NCBI RefSeq assembly: GCF_003351045.1
Contig: NZ_QQZY01000002.1
Span: 432,001 to 496,000 of the forward strand
Reading direction: 5' to 3'
Source: Gaiella occulta
GTDB taxonomy: Bacteria; Actinomycetota; Thermoleophilia; Gaiellales; Gaiellaceae
DNA: 64,000 nucleotides
In this document: piece after piece, positions 41,640 to 51,346 of the stretch
How the letters are laid out: every line of letters begins with the position of its first letter
How positions within the stretch are numbered: the first letter of the stretch is position 1
The notes under the pieces: generated by a model
Databases searched by the model: none
Told to the model about the DNA's origin: nothing
The model's input: only the letters and a program-made list of their open reading frames with translations
Program-made: the position numbers and the translations under genes

Positions 41640-42761
41640 CTACGCGGTGCGCCGCTGCTGCGCCTCGCGCTCTGCGACGCGGCGGCGCACGCGGGGGTTG
41701 CCGAGCTTGACGATCTCCAGCAGGTAGACGATGTAGACCGAGAACGCGAGCGCCACGAGCGCGATCGCGGCGACCGCGACGGTCTCCCACGCGTGCCAGC
41801 GCCCACCCTGGCGGAACGGGATGAACCGGGTCGCGAGCGCCGCGGCGCCGAGCGTCGCCGTCCACGCCCACATCGTCAGGGCGGCGCGGCGCTGGCTGAA
41901 GCCGATGTTGATGAAGCGGTGATGGAGGTGCGAGCGGTCCGCGCTCGAGATCGGCTGCCGGTACTTGAGGCGCTTGGCGACGACGAAGGACGTGTCGATG
42001 ATGGGCACCGCGAGCACGAGCAGCGGCAGGAACAGCACCACGGTGGACGCCGTCTTCAGCAGGCCCACGACCGAGACGGCGGCGAGTGTGAATCCCAGCA
42101 CGAGAGCGCCGGAATCGCCCATGAAGATGCGCGCCGGGAAGAAGTTGTGGCGCAGGAAGCCGGCGCACGCGCCCGCGACGATGGCCGACAGCACCGCCGC
42201 GTCCACCTTGCCGAGCGACAGCGCGATCACGGCGAAGGTGATGCCCGCGATCCCGCACACGCCGGCAGCGAGCCCGTCCAGGCCGTCGAGGAAGTTGACC
42301 ATGTTCATCACCGCGACGATCCAGATCACCGTCGTCGGGACGCCGACCCAGCCCGGCAGGTCGACGGCGCCGACGAACGGGAACGTGAAGTGGTCGATCC
42401 AGACGCCGAACGCCGTCGGGATCGACGCCGCCACGACCTGCCCGGCGAGCTTCGGCAACGGCGCCAGGCCGCGGAAGTCGTCGACGGCGCCGACGACACA
42501 GGCGACCGCGACGCCGAGCAGGATGCCGCGCATCTCGCCCGTCAGGTCGAGGAACGCGAGCGCCGGCACGACGATGCCGAGAAAGATCGCGAGGCCGCCG
42601 AGCCGCGGGATCGGCCGCCGGTTGAGCCGGCGCTCGTCGGGGGCGTCGACGACGCCGAGCAGCCGCGCCATGCCGCCGACGGCCGGCGTCAGCGCGACGA
42701 CGATGAGGAGCGCGATCGCTGCGCCGTAGAGAACCTCCGGGTCGTCCCGAAGCTCGTTCAT
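41640..42761 (-). CDS. wecA: Undecaprenyl-phosphate N-acetylhexosamine-1-phosphate transferase (WecA/TagO/Rfe type)
   Basis: 373-residue polytopic enzyme, about eleven helices, transferring a sugar-1-phosphate to undecaprenyl phosphate at the inner membrane face. VVGAVDDFRGLAPLPKL, MVNFLDGLDGLAAG and FFPARIFMGDSGAL are the three catalytic Asp-rich loops, and SSADRSHLHHRFINIGFSQ is the C-terminal HIHH-type motif. It lies 10 bases after upp. In mycobacteria the equivalent gene (rfe) also precedes atpI. Confidence 0.95.
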   Translation of the reverse strand: MNELRDDPEVLYGAAIALLIVVALTPAVGGMARLLGVVDAPDERRLNRRPIPRLGGLAIFLGIVVPALAFLDLTGEMRGILLGVAVACVVGAVDDFRGLAPLPKLAGQVVAASIPTAFGVWIDHFTFPFVGAVDLPGWVGVPTTVIWIVAVMNMVNFLDGLDGLAAGVCGIAGITFAVIALSLGKVDAAVLSAIVAGACAGFLRHNFFPARIFMGDSGALVLGFTLAAVSVVGLLKTASTVVLFLPLLVLAVPIIDTSFVVAKRLKYRQPISSADRSHLHHRFINIGFSQRRAALTMWAWTATLGAAALATRFIPFRQGGRWHAWETVAVAAIALVALAFSVYIVYLLEIVKLGNPRVRRRVAEREAQQRRTA

Positions 42762-42771
42762 CCGCTGTGCG

Positions 42772-43431
42772 CTACTTCGTGCCGTACAGGCGGTCGCCTG
42801 CGTCCCCGAGCCCGGGAACGATGAAGCCCTTCTCGTTGAGACCGCGGTCGACTGCCGCGACGACGATGGCGACGTCGGGATGATCGCGATGGATGCGCTC
42901 GATCCCCTCCGGAGCCGCGATCAGGGCGATGAGGCGCACCGACGTGGCACCCGCCGCCTTCACCGTCGCCACGGCCGCCGCCGTCGAGTTCCCCGTCGCA
43001 AGCATCGGGTCGAGCAGGATCACGTCGCGGTCGGCGATGTCGTTCGGAAGCTTCACGAAGTACTCGATCGGCTGCAGCGTCTCCTCGTCGCGGTACATAC
43101 CGATGAAGCCGACGCGCGCGCCCGGGATCAGCGAGAGCACCCCGTCGAGCATGCCCATGCCGGCCCGCAGGATCGGGCACACCGCCACCTTCTTGCCGGA
43201 GATGCGGCGGGCCGCCATCCGCTCCAGCGGCGTCTCGATCTCGACCTCCTCGTCGGCGAGCGTCTTCGTCGCCTCGTAGGTGAGAAGCAGCGTCAGCTCG
43301 TTGACGAGCTGGCGGAACATCTGCGTCGTCGTGGTGACGTCCCGCAGTAGGCCCAGCTTGTGCCGCACGAGCGGGTGATCCGGCTCGACGACGACTCCCG
43401 TCGTCGACGCGCTCGTCGATGCCGGCGGCAC
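42772..43431 (-). CDS. upp: Uracil phosphoribosyltransferase
   Basis: 219 residues, making UMP from uracil and [17 protein letters not shown] begins the conserved core, [13 protein letters not shown] lies in the middle, the PRPP loop is [16 protein letters not shown], and the uracil site [12 protein letters not shown] is at the end. GTG at 43431 with GGGAAG nine bases upstream gives a slightly long but normal protein. It sits 14 bases after glyA. Confidence 0.96.
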   Translation of the reverse strand: MPPASTSASTTGVVVEPDHPLVRHKLGLLRDVTTTTQMFRQLVNELTLLLTYEATKTLADEEVEIETPLERMAARRISGKKVAVCPILRAGMGMLDGVLSLIPGARVGFIGMYRDEETLQPIEYFVKLPNDIADRDVILLDPMLATGNSTAAAVATVKAAGATSVRLIALIAAPEGIERIHRDHPDVAIVVAAVDRGLNEKGFIVPGLGDAGDRLYGTK

Positions 43432-43445
43432 GCCCGTCTTCCCGT

Positions 43446-44756
43446 CTAGCCGCTTCCCCCGCCGAAGGCGGGAAACGCGGCCCTGCCGGGATACAGCGGG
43501 CGGCGTTCGCACAGCGCCACGCTGCGCGCCGCGAGCGCGGCGATATCGACGGCGCCGGCGCCGTCGGCGAGCGCCCCGACGATGATGCGCCCGACCTCGC
43601 GGAAGTCCTCCTCGTCGAAGCCGCGCATCGTTGCCGCCGGCGTGCCGATGCGGATGCCGGAGGCGATCGTCGGCGGGCGCTCGTCGTAGGGCACGGTGTT
43701 GCGGTTGACGGTGAGCTTGACCTCGTGCAGGCGCTCCTCCGCGTCCTTTCCCGTCCACTCGGTGCCGCGCAGGTCGAGCTGGAGCACGTGCGTGTCGGTG
43801 CCGCCGGTGAGGACGTCGAGACCGCCGCTCATGAGCTCGTCGGCGAGTGCGTCGGCGTTCGCCCGCACCTGGCTCTGGTAGGCCCGGAACGCGTCGGAGG
43901 CGGCGAACCTGAAGCACGTCGCCTTGGCCGCGATCACGTGCTCGAGCGGGCCGCCCTGCAATCCGGGGAAGACGGCGCGGTCGATCGCCTGCGCGTGCTC
44001 CTCGCGGCAGAGGACGAAGCCCGAGCGTGGGCCCGCGAGCGTCTTGTGGGTCGTCGAGGTGACGACGTCGCAGTCGTCGACCGGGTTCGGGTGCAGGCCG
44101 GCGGCGACGAGGCCGGCGAAGTGCGCCATGTCGCACCACAGGAGCGCGCCGACCTCGTCGGCGATCTTGCGGAACTCCCACGTCTCGACGGTGCGCGGGT
44201 AGGCGGAGCCGCCGCAGAGGATCAGCCGCGGGCGGTGCTCCCTGGCCAGTGCGAGCACCTCGTCGTAGTCGACGAGGCTCGTCTCGCGCGAGACGCCGTA
44301 GTGGACGATCGTGTAGAGCCGGCCGGAGAAGTTGACCTTGAGCCCGTGCGTGAGGTGGCCGCCGTGGTCGAGCCGCAGCGACAGCACCGTGTCGCCGGGC
44401 TGCAGCAGCCCGAGGTAGACGGCCATGTTCGCCTGTGCGCCTGCGTGCGGCTGCACGTTCGCGTGCTCTGCGCGAAACAGCTCCTTCGCGCGGTCGATCG
44501 CCAGCTGCTCGATCTCGTCGACGACCTCGCAGCCGCCGTAGTAGCGCTTGCCCGGGTATCCCTCCGCGTACTTGTTCGTCACCACCGACCCGACCGCCTC
44601 GAGCACGGCCGGCCACGTGAAGTTCTCGGACGCGATCAGCTCGATCTGGCCGCGCTGGCGCTCGAGCTCGCGGCCGAGCAGCGCGGCGACCTCGGGGTCG
44701 GCCTCGGCGAGGCCGGCGCTGCACAGCCTTTCGAACGTGTCGGCGGCGATTGCCAT
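43446..44756 (-). CDS. glyA: Serine hydroxymethyltransferase
   Basis: 436-residue PLP enzyme interconverting serine and glycine with tetrahydrofolate. [34 protein letters not shown] and the PLP Lys238 in [12 protein letters not shown] are canonical. It begins with a leaderless signal, TACGAT seven bases before the ATG, so glyA-upp-wecA may be a sub-operon. The product methylene-tetrahydrofolate ultimately supplies MetH. Confidence 0.97.
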   Translation of the reverse strand: MAIAADTFERLCSAGLAEADPEVAALLGRELERQRGQIELIASENFTWPAVLEAVGSVVTNKYAEGYPGKRYYGGCEVVDEIEQLAIDRAKELFRAEHANVQPHAGAQANMAVYLGLLQPGDTVLSLRLDHGGHLTHGLKVNFSGRLYTIVHYGVSRETSLVDYDEVLALAREHRPRLILCGGSAYPRTVETWEFRKIADEVGALLWCDMAHFAGLVAAGLHPNPVDDCDVVTSTTHKTLAGPRSGFVLCREEHAQAIDRAVFPGLQGGPLEHVIAAKATCFRFAASDAFRAYQSQVRANADALADELMSGGLDVLTGGTDTHVLQLDLRGTEWTGKDAEERLHEVKLTVNRNTVPYDERPPTIASGIRIGTPAATMRGFDEEDFREVGRIIVGALADGAGAVDIAALAARSVALCERRPLYPGRAAFPAFGGGSG

Positions 44757-44763
44757 GACGCCG

Positions 44764-44769
44764 ATCGTA
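44764..44769 (-). promoter_or_regulatory. -10 box of glyA
   Basis: TACGAT, 7 bases before the ATG at 44756. Confidence 0.55.
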
Positions 44770-44809
44770 CTGGACCCCGCGCAGGCGCATGACGGCACCC
44801 GCACGACGG

Positions 44810-45427
44810 TCACGCGATGCGGGCGAGGGCGGCGGCGACGCGCTCGACGGCCGCGCGGGCATCGGCGGCCCCCTGCCGCAGGACGACGGGCTCCGCTCCG
44901 CTGAAGTCGAGCACGGTGGAGGGAATCCCCGGCAGCGGGCCGCCGTCGACGGCGACGGCGCTGCCGGCGAGCAGCTGCGCCGGCACGTCTGCGAGAGTGC
45001 GCGCCTCGCGCTCCCCGGGCAGGTTGGCGCTCGTCGCCACGACCGCGCCCGCGCCCTCGAGGACGGCTTTGCCGACCCCGTCGAGCGCCGGCACGCGAAC
45101 CCCGATCGCCTCGGGCCTGTCCCCGTTGAGCCAGCGGAAGCGGCGGGCCGGGTTCGGCAGGACGAGCGTGTACGGCCCCGGCAAGAGCGTCCGCGCGATC
45201 GTTCCGGAGCGCCCCCGCAGCTCCGGCACGCACTCGAGCAGCAGGTCGACGCTCGCGGCGACGAGCGCCGTCGGCTGGATCTCCTCGCGCCCCTTGAGCC
45301 GATACAGCCGCCGCGCCGCCTCCTCGCGGTAGGCCGTCGCGGCGAGCCCGTAGACGGTGTCGGTCGGGAGCACCACGACCTCGCCCGCCCGCAGGGCGGC
45401 GACGGCCGCCTCGACGACGCCGCTCAC
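44810..45427 (-). CDS. tsaC: L-threonylcarbamoyladenylate synthase (Sua5/YrdC/YwlC)
   Basis: 205 residues, the YrdC-domain form without the Sua5 tail. It makes the intermediate for t6A modification of tRNAs reading ANN codons. [20 protein letters not shown] at the N-terminus, [30 protein letters not shown] and [12 protein letters not shown] are conserved. The start overlaps the prmC stop by four bases. Confidence 0.95.
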   Translation of the reverse strand: MSGVVEAAVAALRAGEVVVLPTDTVYGLAATAYREEAARRLYRLKGREEIQPTALVAASVDLLLECVPELRGRSGTIARTLLPGPYTLVLPNPARRFRWLNGDRPEAIGVRVPALDGVGKAVLEGAGAVVATSANLPGEREARTLADVPAQLLAGSAVAVDGGPLPGIPSTVLDFSGAEPVVLRQGAADARAAVERVAAALARIA

Positions 45428-46251
45428 GGTCGCACTCCCTCGACGATGCGGTCACGCCCGCTCAGGTCGGCCGTGACCGCGACCGAGCCGTAGCCGAGCG
45501 CGCACAGCAGCGCAGACACCGCCGGCGTCTGACCGTCACCGACTTCGAGCGCGAGCGCGCCCCCCGGCGCGAGCACGGCGAGGGCGCCGCGCGCGACGGC
45601 CTCCACCGCTCCCTCGGCGACGAGCGCGCCGCGCGGCTCCCAGTCGCGCACCTCCGGCGCGAGCCCGTCGATCTCGGCCGGGTCGACGTACGGCGGGTTC
45701 GAGACGACGAGATCCCACGGCCCCGCAGGCAGGCCGTCGAAGAGGTCGTGGCGCACGAGCTCGACGCGCAGCCCGGTGCGGTGCACGTTCTCGGCGGCAA
45801 GCGCGAGCGCCTCCGCCGACACGTCGATGGAGGCGACGTGCGCGCCCGGGTGCTCGTCGGCGATCGCGAGCGCGACCGCTCCGCTGCCGGTGCCGACGTC
45901 GAGCACGCGCGGTGCCCGGAGGCCGGCGACGAGCGAGAGAGCGCGCTCGACGAGCGTCTCCGTCTCGGGTCGCGGGATCAGCGCGCGGCGGTCGACGCCG
46001 AGCGTCAGCCTGCGGAACCCCCACTCCCCGAGCACGTACTGCAGCGGCTCGCGCGCCGCCCGGCGTGCGAGCAGCGCCCGGGCGGCAGCGAGCTCTGCCG
46101 CCGTCAGCGGCCGCTCGAGCGCCATGTAGAGCTCGATCCGCTGCAGCCCGAGGGCACGGCCGAGCAGGAGCTCGGCGTCGAGCCGGGGTGTTCCCGAGCC
46201 CTTCGCCGCGAGATGCTCCGTCGACCGGCGCAGCGCCTCGCCGAGCGTCAT
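45424..46251 (-). CDS. prmC: Release factor glutamine methyltransferase
   Basis: 275 residues. An N-terminal helical domain (1-75) is followed by a SAM methyltransferase fold with [15 protein letters not shown] and the catalytic NPPY at residues 185-188. It methylates the GGQ glutamine of release factors. It overlaps prfA by four bases, so substrate and modifying enzyme are coupled. Confidence 0.97.
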   Translation of the reverse strand: MTLGEALRRSTEHLAAKGSGTPRLDAELLLGRALGLQRIELYMALERPLTAAELAAARALLARRAAREPLQYVLGEWGFRRLTLGVDRRALIPRPETETLVERALSLVAGLRAPRVLDVGTGSGAVALAIADEHPGAHVASIDVSAEALALAAENVHRTGLRVELVRHDLFDGLPAGPWDLVVSNPPYVDPAEIDGLAPEVRDWEPRGALVAEGAVEAVARGALAVLAPGGALALEVGDGQTPAVSALLCALGYGSVAVTADLSGRDRIVEGVRP

Positions 46252-47297
46252 GCGCCCGCGGCCTCCAGCGACAGGCGTCTGTCCTCCGCCTGGATCGCGT
46301 CGGTGAACTCGGCGAGGTCGCCGTCGAGGACCTGGTCGAGACGGTGCGCGGTGAGCTTGATGCGGTGGTCGGTGAGCCGGTTCTCGGGGTAGTTGTAGGT
46401 TCGGATCTTCTCGGCGCGCTCGCCCGACCCGATCTGCGACTTCCGCGTCGCCGACAGCTCGGCCTGCTGCTTCTCGCGCTCGAGCTCGTAGAGGCGCGCA
46501 CGGAGCACGCGCAGGGCCTTCTGCTTGTTCTGGAGCTGCGACTTCTCGTCCTGCATCGCCACGACGAGCCCGGTCGGCACGTGCGTGATACGGACGGCCG
46601 AGTCGGTCGTGTTGACGCTCTGCCCTCCCGGCCCGGTCGAGCGGTAGACGTCGATCTTGAGGTCGTTCTCGTCGAGCTCGACCTCCACCTCCTCGACCTC
46701 GGGCATCACGGCCACCGTCGCGGTCGAGGTGTGGATACGACCCTGCGACTCCGTCTCGGGGACGCGCTGCACGCGGTGGGTGCCGCCCTCGTACTTGAAC
46801 ACGGAGTACGCGCCGTCGCCCTTGACGGCGAACACGACCTCTTTGTAGCCGCCCGTCTCGCTCTCGTTGGCGCTCAGGATCTCGGTCTTGAACCCGCGCC
46901 GCTCGGCGTACCGCGTCAGCATGCGGAAGACGTCGCCGGCCCAGATCGCGGCCTCGTCGCCGCCGACGCCCTGGCGTACCTCGACGATCACGTCCTTGGC
47001 GTCGGCCGGGTCGCGCTCGACGAGCGCGAGCTTGAGCTCCTCCTCCAGGCGGGTGACCTCCGACTCGAGCTCTGCCGCCATCGACGCGAGCTCGGGGTCG
47101 GCCTTCGCGGCAGCGAGGTCGGCGCGCGCCAGCGACCAGTCGCGCGCGAGCCGGTGCGCGGCCTCGAGCTCCTTCAGCCGGCGGCCGATGTCGGCCGCCT
47201 CCCGGTGGTCGTTGTAGACCGCCGGGTCGGCGAGGCGCGCCTGCAGGTCCGCGTAGGAGCGGTCGAGCTCCTGCACGAGCTGTTCGATGCCGGCCAC
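46248..47297 (-). CDS. prfA: Peptide chain release factor 1
   Basis: 349 residues. GGQ at 224-226 ([15 protein letters not shown]) catalyses peptide release, and the PxT stop-codon motif appears as PET at 180-182, marking RF1 (UAA/UAG). The GTG start is preceded by TACCAT six bases upstream, so prfA-prmC-tsaC looks like a leaderless operon. Confidence 0.97.
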   Translation of the reverse strand: MAGIEQLVQELDRSYADLQARLADPAVYNDHREAADIGRRLKELEAAHRLARDWSLARADLAAAKADPELASMAAELESEVTRLEEELKLALVERDPADAKDVIVEVRQGVGGDEAAIWAGDVFRMLTRYAERRGFKTEILSANESETGGYKEVVFAVKGDGAYSVFKYEGGTHRVQRVPETESQGRIHTSTATVAVMPEVEEVEVELDENDLKIDVYRSTGPGGQSVNTTDSAVRITHVPTGLVVAMQDEKSQLQNKQKALRVLRARLYELEREKQQAELSATRKSQIGSGERAEKIRTYNYPENRLTDHRIKLTAHRLDQVLDGDLAEFTDAIQAEDRRLSLEAAGA

Positions 47298-47303
47298 GCG
47301 TCG

Positions 47304-47309
47304 ATGGTA
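47304..47309 (-). promoter_or_regulatory. -10 box of prfA
   Basis: TACCAT, 6 bases before the GTG at 47297. Confidence 0.5.
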
Positions 47310-47328
47310 GCCGGGAGGTGCCGGCGCG

Positions 47329-47775
47329 TCAGGCGAGCGACGCGCTCACGGCGACCGTGGCGCTCGCCCGGATCAGCGCCGAGAACGGGCAGCCGGCGTC
47401 GGCGGCCTCCGCCGCCTGCGCGAACGCCGCGTCGTCGCACCCGGGCACGACGCCGCGCGCCTCGAGCGACGAATGGACGATCTGGTGACCCTTCCCCTCC
47501 ACCTCGTCCATCGTCACGACGCAACGGACGTCGAGCCGCTCGGGCGGCGTGCCGGCCTTCGTCAGCTCGCTCGCCAGGGACATCGTGAAGCAGCCGCCGT
47601 GCGCGGCGGCGAGCAGCTCCTCCGGGCTCGTCTTGCCCTCCGGCACCCCGATGCGGGTCGCGGCGCTGTAGGGGAGAGCGCCGAAGGCGCCCGACGAGGC
47701 TGCGGAGATCGTCCCGGCTCCACGAGCGAGGTTGCCCTCCCAGGTGATCCCGGCTTCGCGGACGATCCTCGGCAT
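47329..47775 (-). CDS. OsmC-family peroxiredoxin-like protein
   Basis: 148 residues. The two redox cysteines are in [16 protein letters not shown] (near residue 62) and [14 protein letters not shown] (near 129), as in OsmC, which reduces organic hydroperoxides. [14 protein letters not shown] is typical of OsmC rather than Ohr. It is inserted between the DUF1385 gene and prfA; such insertions in the rpmE-prfA stretch are not part of the conserved order. Confidence 0.93.
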   Translation of the reverse strand: MPRIVREAGITWEGNLARGAGTISAASSGAFGALPYSAATRIGVPEGKTSPEELLAAAHGGCFTMSLASELTKAGTPPERLDVRCVVTMDEVEGKGHQIVHSSLEARGVVPGCDDAAFAQAAEAADAGCPFSALIRASATVAVSASLA

Positions 47776-47821
47776 TGCTCTCTCTCCTTCCCTCGTGGGT
47801 GCCGGGCGTAGGCGGCGCGGC

Positions 47822-48760
47822 CTACGCCATCACTTCGACCTTCGAGCCGGCACGCTCCTCACCCGGCGTCTCGGCCTGCTCGCGCCGGATCACCTCCTCG
47901 AGCGCGCGGATCGACACCTCGATCTGGTCGAGCGTCGGCTGCCGCGTCGTCAGGCGCTGCAGCCAAAGCCCGGGCGCGAGCAGCGCCATCAGCACCCTGT
48001 TGGCCTGGTGGCGGCCCGCATAGCGGATGAGCTCGTAGGCGAGCCCGGCGATCACGGGCAGGAGCGCGACGCGACTCACGACGAGCCAGTACCAGACCGG
48101 ACGGCCGACGAGCGCGAAGACGAAGATGCCGATCACCATCACCCATAGCAAAAAAGCAGTTCCGCAGCGAGGATGGATCAAGCTGTACTTCTGCACGTTC
48201 ACGGGCGTGAGCTCCGACCCCGCCTCGAGCGCGTTGATCGCCTTGTGCTCGGCGCCGTGATACTGGAACACGCGCTTGAGATCGGGGAGCAACCCGATCA
48301 GGACGATGTAGAGGACGAAGACGGCGACCCGGATGCCCCCCTCGACGATCACGAACCAGGTCGTCCCGTCGATCGGCAGCCAGCTCGTCAGCAGCGCCGG
48401 GCCGACCTTGAACAGCATCAGCGCGAAGCCGATCGCGATCACGAACGAGAAGATGATCTGGCCGCGCGAGATCTCCGTCGCGACCTCGCCGTCCTCTCCG
48501 CGCTCGCCCTCCGCCTGCGCGGCGTAGTTCGCCGAGATCGCGAGCGCGCGGAACCCGATCGCGAGCGACTCGCCGAGCGCGACGACGCCGCGGATGACCG
48601 GGAGCCGCCACACGCGATGGCGCTGCATCGGCGAGGTGATCGGCTTCGTCACCTCGGCCATCTCGCCGTTCGGCCTGCGCACGGCGACCGACCACACGGT
48701 CGGGCCGCGCATCATCACGCCCTCGAGCACGGCCTGGCCGCCGTAGGAGACGCCGCTCAC
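47822..48760 (-). CDS. DUF1385 (YqhQ-like) membrane protein
   Basis: 312 residues. The N-terminal block YGGQAVLEGVMMRGPTVWS and the central FQYHGAEHKAINALEAG are the family hallmarks, with four membrane helices and the motif SLIHPRCGTAFLL. DUF1385 proteins commonly lie between rpmE and prfA in Actinomycetota and Firmicutes; their function is unknown. GTG at 48760 gives the conserved N-terminus and has AAGG upstream. Confidence 0.92.
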   Translation of the reverse strand: MSGVSYGGQAVLEGVMMRGPTVWSVAVRRPNGEMAEVTKPITSPMQRHRVWRLPVIRGVVALGESLAIGFRALAISANYAAQAEGERGEDGEVATEISRGQIIFSFVIAIGFALMLFKVGPALLTSWLPIDGTTWFVIVEGGIRVAVFVLYIVLIGLLPDLKRVFQYHGAEHKAINALEAGSELTPVNVQKYSLIHPRCGTAFLLWVMVIGIFVFALVGRPVWYWLVVSRVALLPVIAGLAYELIRYAGRHQANRVLMALLAPGLWLQRLTTRQPTLDQIEVSIRALEEVIRREQAETPGEERAGSKVEVMA

Positions 48761-48828
48761 ACGCGCACCTTCGCAGCCGACGCGGGCGTCGGCGTGTGCG
48801 CGCGGGAGGTCACGGGAAGAGAGAGCCT

Positions 48829-49047
48829 CTAGCCGCGGCGGGCGCCGCCGGCCTTCTCGAGCCGCTTCTGGAAGCGCTCGACCCGGCCGCCGGTGTCCAT
48901 GAGCTTCTGCTTGCCCGTGTAGAACGGGTGGCAGTTCGAGCAGATCTCGACATGGAGCTCGGACTTGGTGGAGCGGGTGGTGAACTCGTTCCCGCACGAG
49001 CAGGTGACGTGCGCGAGGACGTAGTCTGGATGGATCTCGGCCTTCAT
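48829..49047 (-). CDS. rpmE: 50S ribosomal protein L31
   Basis: 72 residues, zinc-binding (C+) type. The cysteines are in VTCSCGNEF and [15 protein letters not shown]. The start overlaps the PLP dehydratase stop by four bases (ATGA), so L31 translation appears coupled to an amino-acid catabolic enzyme, an unusual upstream partner; rho is the common one. Confidence 0.97.
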   Translation of the reverse strand: MKAEIHPDYVLAHVTCSCGNEFTTRSTKSELHVEICSNCHPFYTGKQKLMDTGGRVERFQKRLEKAGGARRG

Positions 49048-49985
49048 CGTGCGGCCAGGATAGCAGAGGCGGTATCGGGGCTGACGTTGCCTCCGGAGAC
49101 GACGGCGACGACCGTGCCGCCGTCGACGCGGCCCGTGAGCACGGCCGCCACGGCGGCGGCCGCCGCCGGCTCTGCCGCGAGCTTCGCGCGCGCGTAGAGG
49201 AAGCGGAACGCCTCGCGGATCTCGTCCTCGGAGACGAGCACGACGTCGACGCCGAGCGCGGAGCAGATCTCGAGCGGCAGCGCGCCCGCGAACGGCGCGG
49301 TGAGGCCGTCGGCGATCGTGTCGGGGGTGATCGGCACGGGCGCCCCGGCCGCGAGGCCGAGCGCGAGCGCGTTCGCGCCCTCGGGCTCGACCGCGACGAC
49401 GCGGACGCCCGCCGGCACGCAGGCCGCCGCGATCCCGGAGACGAGCCCGCCGCCGCCCGTGGCGACGACGATGGTGTCGACGCCGGGGACGTCCTCGAGG
49501 ATCTCGAGGCCGACCGTTCCGGCACCCGCCAGCACGACCGCGTCGTCGAAGGGGTGCACGAACACGCGGCCGCTCTCGTCGCGCAGGCGATGCAGCCGGG
49601 CGAAGGCATCCGCCGGCCCGGAAGCCTCGTCGTCGACCTCGGCGCCGTAGCCGCGGGTCGCGTCGAGCTTCGCCCGGCTCGCCCCCTTCCAGGTCACGAC
49701 GAGGGCGTCGATCTCCTCCACGGCGGCCGCCCACGCGAGCGCCTGCGCATGGTTGCCGGCCGAGACGCCGATCACGCCGCGCGCGCGCTCCTCCGCCGTC
49801 AGCGAGCGCAGCTTGTTGAGAGCGCCGCGCGGCTTGAACGAGCCCGTGCGCTGGAACAGCTCCGCCTTCAGGTGCCTCCCCGCGCCGAGGCTGCGCGAGC
49901 TGAACGTCGGCGTCCGCTCGACGGCGCCCCGGATCGTCTCCGCGGCACGGCGCACGTCGTCCGGCGTGATCGGCATCCCGGCCAC
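49044..49985 (-). CDS. Threonine/serine dehydratase family (PLP fold type II)
   Basis: 313-residue PLP enzyme. Lys51 in [10 protein letters not shown] forms the Schiff base, [15 protein letters not shown] and [13 protein letters not shown] are cofactor loops, and no ACT domain follows, unlike the homologue at 16759. It may deaminate threonine or serine or racemise serine. The start is taken as GTG 49985 because TACCAT lies six bases before it; the in-frame ATG three codons later is the alternative. Translationally coupled to rpmE. Confidence 0.87.
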   Translation of the reverse strand: MAGMPITPDDVRRAAETIRGAVERTPTFSSRSLGAGRHLKAELFQRTGSFKPRGALNKLRSLTAEERARGVIGVSAGNHAQALAWAAAVEEIDALVVTWKGASRAKLDATRGYGAEVDDEASGPADAFARLHRLRDESGRVFVHPFDDAVVLAGAGTVGLEILEDVPGVDTIVVATGGGGLVSGIAAACVPAGVRVVAVEPEGANALALGLAAGAPVPITPDTIADGLTAPFAGALPLEICSALGVDVVLVSEDEIREAFRFLYARAKLAAEPAAAAAVAAVLTGRVDGGTVVAVVSGGNVSPDTASAILAAR

Positions 49986-49991
49986 CGCGGG

Positions 49992-49997
49992 ATGGTA
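49992..49997 (-). promoter_or_regulatory. -10 box of the dehydratase-rpmE unit
   Basis: TACCAT, 6 bases before the GTG at 49985. Confidence 0.5.
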
Positions 49998-50027
49998 GAC
50001 GACCGGCCCGGGCAACAGAATGCTGCC

Positions 50028-51332
50028 GTGGAGTCCGCCGGCCGCCGTCCTGTGCGCCTCGTCGTCGCCGACGACCTGCGGCGCCCGCGCGTGACGGTCC
50101 TGCCGCGGCTCCTCCTCGCCGTCCCGCACCTGCTCTGGCTCGCGCTGTGGACGCTCGCCGTGCTCGTGCCGGCGCCCGTCCTCTGGCTCGCGGTTCTGGC
50201 CCGGGGCCGCGCGCCGCGCGCGCCCCACCGCTTCGTCGCCGCGTACGTGCGCTACTCGACGCACGTCTCGGCCTACCTCTCCCTCGTCGCCGGACCCTAT
50301 CCCTCCTTCACCGGCGCCGCCGGCTACCCGGTCGACATCGAGATCGATCCGCCCGCCCGGCAGGGGCGCCTCGGCGCGGCCTTCCGCCTCGTGCTCGCGG
50401 TGCCCGCCCTCATGCTCTCGGCATCCCTCGCCGGCGCGCCCGCGATCGCCGGCGGCGGCGCGGCCCTGTCCTTCGCCACGGGCGCCGGAGGAGTGCTCTT
50501 CGTCGTCGCGCTGCTCGGCTGGTGCGCCGGCCTCGCCGCCGGGCGCATGCCGCGCGGGCTGCGCGACGTCGGCGCCTACGCGATCGGCTATGCCGCCCAG
50601 ACGACCGCGTACGTCCTGCTCCTCAGCGACCGCTACCCGAGCGCCGACCCCGCGCTCGTGCGCCCTCCGCTGCAGCTACCGGCGCATCCCGTCCGCATCG
50701 CCGCGGGCGGGACGCTCGAGCGCTCACGCCTGACGGTGCTGTTCCGCTGGCTGCTCGCGACGCCGCACCTCCTCTGGCTCGCCCTCTGGAGCACTGCCGT
50801 CGTGCCCGCGGCCGCCCTCGCCTGGCTCGCGGCGCTCGTCAGCGGCACGGTGCCCGGGCCGCTGTTCCGCTTCCTGGCGGCGTGGACGCGATACGCCGCG
50901 CACGTGAGCGCGTTCGTGTTCCTCGTCGGCGGCCCGTTCCCGGGCTTCGTCGGCGCCCGCGGCTCGTACCCGGTCGACGTGGAGATAGACGGGTCGCGGC
51001 GCCGGCGCCGCGTGCTCGTGCTCGTGCGGATCCCGGCGGCGATTCCGGCGCTGCTCATGAGCACGGCGCTGACCGGGACGCTTTCCGTCGTCGCTCTCCT
51101 CGGCTGGTGGCATGCGCTCGTGACGGGACGGATGCCGGAGGGCATCCGCAACCTCGGCGCCGCCTGCATCCGCTACAACGCCCAGACGGCGGCCTACCTG
51201 TTCCTGCTCGGCGAGCGCTACCCGTACGCGGGCCCGGTACTGCGCGCGCAGCCCGGCGACGAGCAGCTCTCCCTGCTCGAAGATCCCGGCCGGGCGCCGG
51301 CGCCCTCCGCATCCCTCGGGGAGCCCGCCTGA
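50028..51332 (+). CDS. Duplicated DUF4389 membrane protein
   Basis: 434 residues made of two similar halves. Each begins with [20 protein letters not shown]-type residues, then two helices, a RYxxHVSAY/F segment and PYPSF/PFPGF..YPVDxEID, at roughly 18-108 and 230-322. Each half then has a further helix pair and [19 protein letters not shown]-type ending with ERYPxA. Single-domain DUF4389 proteins are common; a tandem repeat suggests a pseudo-dimeric membrane protein. GTG at 50028 follows CAGAAT by six bases. It is followed within 15 bases by an M48 protease gene. Function unknown. Confidence 0.8.
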   Translation: MESAGRRPVRLVVADDLRRPRVTVLPRLLLAVPHLLWLALWTLAVLVPAPVLWLAVLARGRAPRAPHRFVAAYVRYSTHVSAYLSLVAGPYPSFTGAAGYPVDIEIDPPARQGRLGAAFRLVLAVPALMLSASLAGAPAIAGGGAALSFATGAGGVLFVVALLGWCAGLAAGRMPRGLRDVGAYAIGYAAQTTAYVLLLSDRYPSADPALVRPPLQLPAHPVRIAAGGTLERSRLTVLFRWLLATPHLLWLALWSTAVVPAAALAWLAALVSGTVPGPLFRFLAAWTRYAAHVSAFVFLVGGPFPGFVGARGSYPVDVEIDGSRRRRRVLVLVRIPAAIPALLMSTALTGTLSVVALLGWWHALVTGRMPEGIRNLGAACIRYNAQTAAYLFLLGERYPYAGPVLRAQPGDEQLSLLEDPGRAPAPSASLGEPA

Positions 51333-51346
51333 GCCGGCTCCGCCTC

